NCBI GenBank assembly: GCA_019420425.1
Contig: JAHZHG010000041.1
Span: 1-13,011, forward strand
Length of the DNA stretch: 13,011 nucleotides
Direction of reading: 5' to 3'
Source of the DNA: Clostridiales bacterium
GTDB lineage: Bacteria > Bacillota > Clostridia > Lachnospirales > Lachnospiraceae
In this document: positions 1-6,401 of the stretch, in pieces
Layout: each line of letters opens with the position of its first letter
Position numbering within the stretch: position 1 is the stretch's first letter
Position numbers and translations under genes: made by a program
The notes under the pieces: model-generated
Database searches by the model: none
What the model was told of the DNA's origin: nothing
Seen by the model: only the letters and a program-made list of their open reading frames with translations

Positions 1-801
1 TGTCTCAAGAAAATAGAGCTTTCCGTTTACGTTTACCCAGCCGGTATGCATCGCTCCGGTCTTGGGATTCAGATAGTACCAGCTGCCGCCGACCTTCTGC
101 CAGCCGGTCAGCATTTTCCCGCTGTCGGAAAAATAGTACCAGTAATTGTTAATCTTCTGCCAGCCGGTGCGCATCGCTCCGCTGCCGGAAAGCAGATACC
201 TGCTGCCGCCGGCGTTTACCAGGCCGGTGGCCATCGTGCCGTTGGCATTCAGGAAATACCACTGGCCGCCAACGAACACCCAACCGGTACGCATTGCTCC
301 GCTGCTGTCAAAATAGTACCATTGCCGGTTAATCTGCTGCCAGCCGGTGCGCATTGCCCCGTCTGCGCCAAAATAGTAGGTAATCCCCCTGACCCGATAC
401 AGGCGGTTGCTCACCATTATGCCGTTGTTGGCCAGCAGGTACCAGTTATTTCCGCTGTGCAGCCAGCCGGTTCTGGCCTTTCCGTCCACGCCAAAATAGA
501 ACCAGTATCCCCGGTAATATACCCAGCCCGTCCGCATCACGCCGTTTTTATCTACATAATAGAGGCCAGACGCGCTGATCAGCGTGTTCGTCTGCATCTT
601 GCCGTTTTTATCGGTGTAATACCAGTTTCCTCCGCTTTGCACCCACCCGCTGACTGCCGCGCCTTTTTCGTTGGTACAGTACCAGACGCCGCTTTTATTC
701 GTCCACTTTGCCGCTGCCTGCACGCTCGTCCCTGCTCCCATGCAGAGGGTGAAAATTAACGCAGTAAGCAGCAGCACCCTGATGATTCGTTTCTGCTTCA
801 T
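1..801 (-). CDS. Secreted cell-wall-binding repeat protein, N-terminal part (cut by the left edge)
   Basis: The minus strand is open from the ATG at 799-801 to the window edge, giving 267 residues with no stop. Residues 1-29 form a signal peptide: basic start MKQKR, hydrophobic core, and cleavage expected after VQA. The rest is about eleven tandem copies of a roughly 20-residue wall-binding repeat with the signature GW-x-WYYF/L-x-G-x-M-x-T, the choline/cell-wall-binding repeat fold. The repeats hold the exported protein on wall polymers (choline, teichoic acid or other glycans). No catalytic domain is visible; one may lie beyond residue 267, so the activity is unknown. Some copies are degenerate, for example one with TNTLISASGLYY and one with VSNRLYRVRG. 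A GGAA/AGAGAAG purine stretch precedes the start. The gene is divergent from the peptidase at 999 and has its own promoter with a G9 spacer tract. Open frames on the opposite strand here are shadows of the repeats. Confidence 0.9.
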   Translation of the reverse strand, partial: MKQKRIIRVLLLTALIFTLCMGAGTSVQAAAKWTNKSGVWYCTNEKGAAVSGWVQSGGNWYYTDKNGKMQTNTLISASGLYYVDKNGVMRTGWVYYRGYWFYFGVDGKARTGWLHSGNNWYLLANNGIMVSNRLYRVRGITYYFGADGAMRTGWQQINRQWYYFDSSGAMRTGWVFVGGQWYFLNANGTMATGLVNAGGSRYLLSGSGAMRTGWQKINNYWYYFSDSGKMLTGWQKVGGSWYYLNPKTGAMHTGWVNVNGKLYFLET

Positions 802-850
802 TCTTCTCTTTCCCGTTCCTTTCCTCTTGTTAGGCAAAATTAGCAGATAT

Positions 851-881
851 ATTATACCCCCCCCCGGCTTTTTCCTGTCAA
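851..881 (-). promoter_or_regulatory. Promoter of the wall-binding repeat gene, with a G9 spacer tract
   Basis: On the minus strand a perfect TTGACA (876-881) and a perfect TATAAT (851-856) flank a 19-bp spacer (857-875). Nine of the spacer bases are consecutive G (C on the plus strand, 857-865). Nineteen bp is longer than the sigma-A optimum of 17; losing one or two G would bring the spacer to 18 or 17. The -10 lies about 50 bp upstream of the ATG at 801. Confidence 0.75.
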
Positions 882-951
882 CCGGATTGTCGTATTGTTT
901 TGCCTGCCAGGCTGTCTCCCAAACAGTTGGGTATCCCCTTCCTGGAAAACG

Positions 952-960
952 TGCTATAAT
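952..960 (+). promoter_or_regulatory. Extended -10 promoter element of the M20 peptidase gene
   Basis: TGCTATAAT gives a TG-n-TATAAT extended -10 ending 38 bp before the ATG at 999. There is no good -35 at 17 bp; TTGGGT at 928-933 is 21 bp away. The extended -10 probably works alone. A GGAG ribosome site lies at 989-992. Confidence 0.55.
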
Positions 961-998
961 CGTTATTAAACTTTACGTCATTCAGATCGGAGTATACC

Positions 999-2105
999 AT
1001 GGATAAATTTGATAAAGAAACCTTCCTTCCCCTGTTTGAATCCCTCTGCCGCATTCCCGCCCCGTCGCTTGGGGAGACGGCCCGCACAGCCTTTATTCTG
1101 AAATGGCTGCGGGAACACGGCCTGTGCCAGGCTTATGCGGATGAGGCGGGAAATGTCCTCGTCCCCTGGCGCCTGGATGGCGGAGCCGCCGGCTTTCCTT
1201 TATATATGGCGCATATCGATGTGGTGTTTGGCGATACGGCAAAGCTGACGCTGACGCGGACGTCCGCGCGGATTGCCTCTCCGGGCTGCGGAGATAATAC
1301 GGTCTGTGCGGCGATCCTGATGGTGTTTCTGGCGTATATCTGCCGCCATCCAGAATGCTTTCCCGGCAGCGCGCTGTTCGCGCTGAATACCGGAGAGGAG
1401 GGCCTGGGGAATCTGGCGGGCTGCCGGAGAATTTTCAGGGACTTTGCGGGCCGTATCTCACAGGCCGTCTCCTTTGACGGCGGGGTCAACGGGATCTGCA
1501 ACAGAGCCGTAGGCTCTCTGCGCTACCGGATAACCGTGCGGACAAAGGGCGGGCATTCCTACAACGATTTTGGCAGCCCAAATGCGATTGCCCTTCTCTG
1601 TGATCTGGTGCACCGGCTGTATCAGATGGAAATACCCCAAGGCGCCGGGCGCAGCACCTTTAATATAGGAACAATCAGCGGCGGGACCTCAGTAAATACC
1701 ATCGCGCAGGAATGCTCCTGCCTGTTTGAATACCGGTCAGACCGCCGGGAACGGCTGACGGAGATGGAGCAGTTTTTCCATCAGACGCTGGAAGCCTTTG
1801 GGCGCGGGGTTTGCCTGGAATGTGACTGTGTGGGCAGCCGTCCCTGTATGGGCGAGGTGGATCCGGCGGCTATGGAGAAGCTGACGGCCCGGGCCCGGGA
1901 AGCCCTGGAAGCCGCGGGCTTTTCTGATATGCCCATCGGCAGCGGCTCCACAGACTGCAATATCCCCCTCTCCCTGGGTATCCCTGCGGTCTGCTTCGGC
2001 GGCCTGCTGGGAGGAGGCGTGCATACCCGGGAGGAATATGTGGAAATTTCCCGGCTGCTGGCGATGGGTGAATGTATATTCCGCTTTTTGCTGAAAAGAA
2101 ATTGA
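999..2105 (+). CDS. M20-family metallopeptidase (PepT/aminoacylase-like)
   Basis: This 368-residue protein has the co-catalytic di-metal layout of the M20/M25/M40 family. H72 and D74 sit in AHIDVV, D99 in GCGDN, E133-E134 in TGEEGLGN (general base plus ligand), D160 in SFDGG, and H342 in GVHTREE near the C terminus. The GGHS loop with H186 starts the lid/dimerisation domain, roughly residues 173-285. With no signal peptide it should be a cytoplasmic zinc-dependent hydrolase of small peptides or N-acyl amino acids. The exact substrate cannot be read from the sequence. The start follows a GGAG site with 6-nt spacing. It is transcribed alone, divergent from the wall-binding gene, and its stop overlaps the TTGACA of the feo promoter. 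Length is normal for the family. Confidence 0.9.
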   Translation: MDKFDKETFLPLFESLCRIPAPSLGETARTAFILKWLREHGLCQAYADEAGNVLVPWRLDGGAAGFPLYMAHIDVVFGDTAKLTLTRTSARIASPGCGDNTVCAAILMVFLAYICRHPECFPGSALFALNTGEEGLGNLAGCRRIFRDFAGRISQAVSFDGGVNGICNRAVGSLRYRITVRTKGGHSYNDFGSPNAIALLCDLVHRLYQMEIPQGAGRSTFNIGTISGGTSVNTIAQECSCLFEYRSDRRERLTEMEQFFHQTLEAFGRGVCLECDCVGSRPCMGEVDPAAMEKLTARAREALEAAGFSDMPIGSGSTDCNIPLSLGIPAVCFGGLLGGGVHTREEYVEISRLLAMGECIFRFLLKRN

Positions 2106-2130
2106 CAATCCTATAGGTATGTGCTAACGT
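2102..2130 (+). promoter_or_regulatory. Probable feo operon promoter
   Basis: A perfect TTGACA (2102-2107, overlapping the peptidase stop) is followed after 17 bp by TAACGT (2125-2130), which is preceded by TG at 2122-2123 and so could act as an extended -10. A second possible -10, TATACT at 2142-2147, has no matching -35. The leader to feoA is about 65 nt. Confidence 0.5.
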
Positions 2131-2141
2131 TTCAACTAAAC
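2129..2141. promoter_or_regulatory. Possible operator: inverted repeat GTTT-N5-AAAC
   Basis: GTTT (2129-2132) and AAAC (2138-2141) form a short perfect inverted repeat that overlaps the end of the predicted -10 and the expected start site. A repressor would sit there. The adjacent DtxR-type regulator is the obvious candidate, but the arms are only 4 bp and no standard Fur or IdeR box is seen. Confidence 0.25.
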
Positions 2142-2199
2142 TATACTTACAGCTGTCGGCAAAATGTATCGCATACTCTACACGAAAGGAAGGCTTTTT

Positions 2200-2436
2200 A
2201 TGACACTGGATCAATTACCCATTGGCGAAGCGGCCACGATTACCCGCGTAGGCGGTGAAGGCCCGCTGCGCCTGCGTCTTCTGGACATGGGCATTATCCC
2301 GAAAACCCGGGTCATTGTCCGCAAGGTCGCCCCTCTAGGCGACCCCATTGAAATCCGCATCCGCGGCTATGAACTGACCATCCGCAAGGAGGACGCCATG
2401 AAAATCGAAGTGGTAAAGGACGGTGAGCACGTATGA
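2200..2436 (+). CDS. feoA: FeoA, SH3-like accessory protein of ferrous iron uptake
   Basis: A 78-residue protein of normal FeoA length with the family pattern: MTLDQLPIGEAATI at the start, LRLLDMGIIP in the middle (the family's R-L-x-x-M-G-x-x-P/x-G core) and an IEIRIRGYELTIRKEDA end. It folds as a small SH3-like barrel and supports the GTPase transporter FeoB at the membrane. The start at 2200 is chosen because AAAGGAAGG lies 6 nt before it. An in-frame ATG at 2164 would add 12 unrelated residues and remove that site. It is the first gene of the feo operon; its stop overlaps the feoB start by 4 nt (ATGA), so translation is coupled. Confidence 0.93.
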   Translation: MTLDQLPIGEAATITRVGGEGPLRLRLLDMGIIPKTRVIVRKVAPLGDPIEIRIRGYELTIRKEDAMKIEVVKDGEHV

Positions 2437-4439
2437 TATTTGCCCTTGCCGGAAACCAGAACTGCGGAAAAACCACGCTGTTTAACTGCCTGACCGGCTC
2501 CAACCAGCACGTGGGCAACTTTCCCGGCGTAACCGTTGACCAGAAAATCGGCGAGATCCGCGGCGCAAAGGACTGCTCGGTTGTGGATCTGCCCGGCATC
2601 TACTCCATCCGCCCCTATACCAGCGAGGAGATCGTGACCCGGGATTTCATTCTGAACCAAAGGCCTGACGGCATCATCAATATCGTAGATGCCACCAATA
2701 TCGAACGCAACCTCTACCTGACTCTGCAGCTTCTGGAGCTGCACATCCCCATGGTCCTGGCCCTCAATATGATGGATGAGGTCAGAAACAACGGCGGAAC
2801 CATCAATGTCTCCGGCCTGTCCAAGCAGCTGGGCATCCCGGTGATCCCCATCAGCGCCTCCAAAAACGAGGGGGTTTCTGAAGTGATCGACACTGCCATC
2901 CGCGTCGCCCGCGATAAAGTCTGTCCACAGGTGCTGGACTTCTGTGACAAAGGCCCGGTTCACCGGTGCATTCACGCTGTCTCGCACCTGATTGAGGACC
3001 ATGCGGAACGGATCGGGATCTCCACCCGCTTTTCCGCCACCAAGATTATTGAAGGCGACCCGGAATTTGCCGCAAGACTGCAGCTGAATCAAAATGAGCT
3101 GGATATGATCGAACACAGCATTGTCGAAATGGAGACAGAAACCGAGCTGGACCGCAACGCCGCCCTGGCCGCCATGCGCTATACCTTTATTGAACGCGCC
3201 TGCGAAAAAAACGTCATCAAATGTGAGGAGAGCCTGGAGCACAAGCGCAGCGTAAAAATCGACAATGTCCTGACGAACAAATATCTGGCCCTGCCGGTAT
3301 TCTTCGGGATTATGCTGCTGATTTTCTGGCTGACCTTTGGGGTAATCGGCGCAGGGTTAAGCGATCTGCTGGCCGCGGGAATCGACTGGCTGACTGTCCT
3401 TGTGGACAAGGGGCTGACCGCCTATGGAATCAACCCGGTGGTACATAGCCTGATCATTGACGGTATTTTCACCGGCGTAGGCAGCGTACTCAGCTTTCTT
3501 CCGATCATTGTCACCCTGTTTTTCTTCCTCTCCATGCTGGAGGATACCGGCTATATGGCCCGGGTGGCCTTCGTCATGGACAAGCTGCTGCGCAAAATCG
3601 GCCTTTCCGGCAGAAGCTTTGTGCCCATGCTGATCGGCTTTGGCTGCTCTGTGCCTGCCATCATGGCCACCCGGACGCTCTCCTCCGAGCGCGACCGGAA
3701 GATGACCATCCTGCTCACGCCCTTTATGAGCTGCTCGGCAAAGATTCCGATTTACGCCCTGTTCTGCGCAGCCTTTTTTACCAGATACCAGGCGCTGGTC
3801 ATGATCTGCCTGTATGTCGGCGGCATGGCTTTGGGTATCCTTGCTGCCCTGGTGCTCAAGCGAACCGTTTTTCGTGGAAATCCGGTTCCCTTTGTGATGG
3901 AGCTGCCGAACTACCGTCTGCCCTCCCCGCGCAGCGTGCTTCTGCTGATGTGGGACAAGGCGAAGGACTTTCTGCAGCGGGCGTTTACCATCATTTTTGT
4001 CGCCACCATCCTGATCTGGTTCCTGCAGACCTTTGACACACGGCTGAATGTCGTCACCAGCAGCGCAGACAGCCTGCTGGCTGCCATAGGCCAATGGATT
4101 GCCCCGCTGTTTAAGCCCCTGGGCTTTGGCGACTGGCGGGCGGCAACGGCCCTGATTTCCGGTTTTACCGCAAAGGAAGCCGTAGTCAGCACCCTGGGCG
4201 TCCTGGTGGGCGGCAGCGCCGCCGACCTGAACACCGCCCTTGCCGCCATGTTCACCCCGCTGACCGCGGTCAGCTTTTTAACCTTCACCCTGCTCTACAC
4301 GCCCTGCGTGGCCGCTGTGGCTACCATCCGCCGCGAGCTGGGATCGAGGGCTCAGACACTGCTTGTGATTCTGCTCCAGTGCTCCGTAGCCTGGGCAGCC
4401 GCATTTATTGTTTATCGGATCGGCAGCCTGCTGATCTGA
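2433..4439 (+). CDS. feoB: FeoB, GTPase-coupled ferrous iron transporter
   Basis: This 668-residue polytopic membrane protein imports Fe(II). The N-terminal G domain has G1 GNQNCGKT (7-14), the G2 threonine T34 in NFPGVT, G3 DLPG (52-55), G4 NMMD (112-115) and G5 SAS (141-143). A helical regulatory (GDI-like) region covers about 150-275. The membrane part from about residue 285 has the two Gate motifs: GFGCSVPAI (402-410, C405) and PFMSCSAKIPIY (430-441, C434), separated by the RTLSSERDRK loop. ELPNYR (490-495) is also typical. It is shorter than the E. coli protein (773 aa) but in the usual range for Clostridia. It overlaps feoA by 4 nt and is followed after 16 nt by the FeoB-associated small membrane protein. 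Confidence 0.96.
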   Translation: MIFALAGNQNCGKTTLFNCLTGSNQHVGNFPGVTVDQKIGEIRGAKDCSVVDLPGIYSIRPYTSEEIVTRDFILNQRPDGIINIVDATNIERNLYLTLQLLELHIPMVLALNMMDEVRNNGGTINVSGLSKQLGIPVIPISASKNEGVSEVIDTAIRVARDKVCPQVLDFCDKGPVHRCIHAVSHLIEDHAERIGISTRFSATKIIEGDPEFAARLQLNQNELDMIEHSIVEMETETELDRNAALAAMRYTFIERACEKNVIKCEESLEHKRSVKIDNVLTNKYLALPVFFGIMLLIFWLTFGVIGAGLSDLLAAGIDWLTVLVDKGLTAYGINPVVHSLIIDGIFTGVGSVLSFLPIIVTLFFFLSMLEDTGYMARVAFVMDKLLRKIGLSGRSFVPMLIGFGCSVPAIMATRTLSSERDRKMTILLTPFMSCSAKIPIYALFCAAFFTRYQALVMICLYVGGMALGILAALVLKRTVFRGNPVPFVMELPNYRLPSPRSVLLLMWDKAKDFLQRAFTIIFVATILIWFLQTFDTRLNVVTSSADSLLAAIGQWIAPLFKPLGFGDWRAATALISGFTAKEAVVSTLGVLVGGSAADLNTALAAMFTPLTAVSFLTFTLLYTPCVAAVATIRRELGSRAQTLLVILLQCSVAWAAAFIVYRIGSLLI

Positions 4440-4455
4440 GGAAAGGGAGGCGCTT

Positions 4456-4611
4456 ATGCAGCCTTTGGATTACGTTCTGCTGGCCGTTATCGGCCTGCTG
4501 GTTCTTGCTGCACTGGCGGCGATCCGCCGGCAAAAGGCCCGGGGCAAAGGCTGCCTGGGCTGTTCCTCCTGTCCATCATCCTGTACCTGTCCCAGGAAAA
4601 GGGACAGGTAA
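4456..4611 (+). CDS. FeoB-associated Cys-rich small membrane protein
   Basis: A 51-residue ORF directly after feoB. Residues 6-23 form one hydrophobic helix (YVLLAVIGLLVLAALAAI), followed by a basic stretch and a Cys cluster at C33, C36, C39, C43 and C45 (CxxCxxCxxxCxC), ending in basic residues. This matches the 'FeoB-associated Cys-rich membrane protein' family found after feoB in many Bacillota. The cysteines may bind iron or an Fe-S cluster near the cytoplasmic mouth of FeoB; that role is inference. GGGAGG at 4445-4450 gives a strong ribosome site 5 nt before the ATG. The last codons and the stop lie in a 10-bp hairpin. Confidence 0.85.
   Translation: MQPLDYVLLAVIGLLVLAALAAIRRQKARGKGCLGCSSCPSSCTCPRKRDR
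4584..4610 (+). other. Stem-loop over the stop codon of the Cys-rich gene
   Basis: TACCTGTCCC (4584-4593) and GGGACAGGTA (4601-4610) form a perfect 10-bp stem with a 7-nt AGGAAAA loop. It includes the stop codon and ends 22 nt before the regulator's ATG. No T-run follows directly, so it is not a standard intrinsic terminator. It may be an RNA-processing or stability element, or it may lower expression of the distal gene. Confidence 0.6.
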
Positions 4612-4632
4612 ACGAATTGGGGGTTTTATATT

Positions 4633-5004
4633 ATGAAAATTCAAGAATCTGCTGAAAATTACCTGGAGACTATTTTGATCCTGCAGCAGCGGCTTGGAAA
4701 TGTCCGTTCCATCGATATCGTAAATGAGCTGAACTTTTCCAAGCCCAGCGTCAGCGTCGCAATGAAAAATCTCCGGGAAAACGGATATATCTGCATGGAT
4801 AAAGACGGGTATATTACGCTGACCGGGGCCGGACGCCAGATTGCAGACACGATCTACGAGCGCCATACGCTGTTTTCCCAGTGGCTCATGCGCCTGGGCG
4901 TCAACGAAAAAACGGCTCTGGAGGATGCCTGCCGGATCGAGCACGTCATCAGCCCGGAGAGCTTTTCCGCCATTAAGCGGCATGTGGAAGCTATGCTGAA
5001 ATAA
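4633..5004 (+). CDS. DtxR/MntR-family metal-dependent transcriptional regulator, probably iron-sensing
   Basis: This 123-residue protein has an N-terminal winged helix (about 1-62: SAENYLETI, then helix-turn-helix FSKPSVSVAMKNLRENGYI and wing DGYITLT) and a helical metal-binding/dimerisation domain (about 65-123). There is no C-terminal SH3 domain, as in MntR. Aligned by eye to MntR and DtxR, the metal ligands are N9, E12, H78, C100, E103 and H104. MntR has Glu where this protein has C100; DtxR/IdeR has Cys there (C102). This favours Fe(II) sensing over Mn(II). It is the last gene of the feo operon, 21 nt after the Cys-rich gene, with GGGGG at 4619-4623 as a rather distant ribosome site. It probably represses feo when iron is plentiful. 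Its 3' end overlaps the convergent MATE gene by 14 bp. Confidence 0.9.
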   Translation: MKIQESAENYLETILILQQRLGNVRSIDIVNELNFSKPSVSVAMKNLRENGYICMDKDGYITLTGAGRQIADTIYERHTLFSQWLMRLGVNEKTALEDACRIEHVISPESFSAIKRHVEAMLK

Positions 5005-6313
5005 CGGAGGCCGTCCGGTAAAACCGCATGGACAGTATCGTACCTATGGTCCAGCCAACCGGCCATGCGCACCAGATTCCCACTGTTCCAAAGAAGTGTG
5101 CGCCCACGGCCGCCAGAGCCACACGCAGGAACAGATCGGTAAATGTGGTCACCATAAATTTCTTCATCAGCCCTGTCCCTCTCAGAATGCCGTCCGCCAC
5201 CAGCTTAGCCGAGACAACCACGTAAAACGGGGCCAGAATGCGCAGATACTCTGCGCCGGTGCGAAGCGCCGTTTCCGTAGGTTCGTCCATGAACAGGTAG
5301 AGCAGCCGGTGTCCCGCAAAGAAATAGAATACCGCCAGCGGAACGCCCAGTGTCCAGATCAGCTTCAGCCCTGCCCAAAAGCCCTGGCGGATCCGCTCCG
5401 TTTTTCCCGCGCCCAGGTTCTGGGCCGTGTAGTTGGAAATTCCGTTTCCGATCGTGGTAAATGAGGTAATGACCAGATTGTTCAGCTTCACGGCCGCCGC
5501 ATATCCCGCAATCACACTCGCGCCAAATCCATTGATGACTCCCTGGATAATGATATTCCCAAAGGAAATAAAGCTCTGCTGAAGGATACTGGGCACAGCA
5601 ATCCGGACAATCCTACCGAATATGGGCCAGGAAAACAGGACTGCGCCGGGCGCTTTTATCGCCCCCAGCCGTTTCAACACCACCGCTACCGCCAGCAGCG
5701 CGCTGACCCCCTGACACAGAAACGTCGCCCACGCCACTCCGGCAACCCCCAGATCAAAGGCGGTCACAAACAGAATATCCACGGCAATATTCGCGGTGGA
5801 AGAAAACGCCAGAAAGATAAAGGGCGTACGCGAATCACCCAGTGCGGAAAATATACCCGTGGCAATATTATAAAAAAACAAAAAAGGCAGACCCCAGATA
5901 TAAATCTTCAGATACAGCGCAGAATCGGCCATAATCTCTTCCGGCGTGCGGATCAGCTGCAGCAGCTGCCTGCTTAGCAGAATCCCGGCCAGCATCAGCG
6001 CTGCGCAGAGTACCCCGCTGGAAATCATCGTGGTGTAAACCGCTGTCTTCATCTCCCCATACTTCTTCGCGCCAAAGAGCTGGGATACAATCACCGAGCA
6101 CCCGATATTGCATCCAAAGGCAAAGGCAATAAAAATCAGCGTAATCTCATAGCTGTTTCCCACCGCGGCCAGCGCATTTTCCCCGACAAATTTGCCGGCC
6201 ACGAGACTGTCCGCAATGTTGTACAGCTGCTGAAAAATAATGCTGCCAAAAAGCGGCAGGCAAAACCTCCACAATACCGTTTCCGGCTTTCCCACCGTAA
6301 GATCTTTGTTCAT
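4991..6313 (-). CDS. MATE-family multidrug/cation efflux pump (MATE-1)
   Basis: A 440-residue protein with about 12 membrane helices and two homologous halves, typical of MATE antiporters. Family features are the N-terminal cytoplasmic MNKDLTVGKPETVLWRFCLP, then FQQLYNIADSLVAGKFVG in the first helix, AVGNSYEI, the VIVSQLFGAKKYGE loop, FYNIATGIFSALGDSRTP, and the second-half counterpart NYTAQNLGAGKTERIRQG. It should export cationic drugs or metabolites by Na+ or H+ antiport; the substrate is unknown. The start has AAGGAGG 9 nt upstream. The gene lies 88 bp after the histidine kinase on the same strand, with its own promoter, so it may be part of the same resistance response. Its 3' end overlaps the DtxR gene. 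Confidence 0.92.
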   Translation of the reverse strand: MNKDLTVGKPETVLWRFCLPLFGSIIFQQLYNIADSLVAGKFVGENALAAVGNSYEITLIFIAFAFGCNIGCSVIVSQLFGAKKYGEMKTAVYTTMISSGVLCAALMLAGILLSRQLLQLIRTPEEIMADSALYLKIYIWGLPFLFFYNIATGIFSALGDSRTPFIFLAFSSTANIAVDILFVTAFDLGVAGVAWATFLCQGVSALLAVAVVLKRLGAIKAPGAVLFSWPIFGRIVRIAVPSILQQSFISFGNIIIQGVINGFGASVIAGYAAAVKLNNLVITSFTTIGNGISNYTAQNLGAGKTERIRQGFWAGLKLIWTLGVPLAVFYFFAGHRLLYLFMDEPTETALRTGAEYLRILAPFYVVVSAKLVADGILRGTGLMKKFMVTTFTDLFLRVALAAVGAHFFGTVGIWCAWPVGWTIGTILSMRFYRTASVISA

Positions 6314-6344
6314 TTTCTATATCCTCCTTCAAGGCATTTGCCCT

Positions 6345-6365
6345 GGTCTGTTCATCCGCCAGACC
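6345..6365 (-). promoter_or_regulatory. Hairpin or operator at the 5' end of the MATE-1 transcript
   Basis: GGTCTG (6345-6350) and CAGACC (6360-6365) form a 6-bp inverted repeat around 9 nt, beginning at the predicted transcription start. It could be a 5' stem-loop or a dyad for a dimeric repressor. A second small palindrome, GGCATTTGCC (6333-6342), lies between it and the ribosome site. Confidence 0.35.
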
Positions 6366-6372
6366 CGACAGC

Positions 6373-6401
6373 ATTATACCTCCGGGATTTCAAAAATGCA
6401 A
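6373..6401 (-). promoter_or_regulatory. Promoter of MATE-1
   Basis: On the minus strand a perfect TATAAT (6373-6378) lies exactly 17 bp from TTGCAT (6396-6401, a weak -35). The -35 abuts the histidine kinase stop codon. Predicted transcription starts near 6366. Confidence 0.55.

Noticed and set aside
46..759. 237-codon open frame on the plus strand with a repetitive product
   Set aside because: It is antisense to the wall-binding repeats. The repeat pattern comes from the minus-strand gene, which has a signal peptide, promoter and GW/WYYF repeats.
2164..2199. Upstream in-frame start for feoA
   Set aside because: It would add 12 non-family residues and cover the AAAGGAAGG ribosome site of the start at 2200.
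2367..3242. 291-codon open frame on the minus strand inside feoB, and others at 3357-4094
   Set aside because: They are shadows of feoB in GC-rich codons. They have no recognisable domain or ribosome site, and FeoB is unmistakable.
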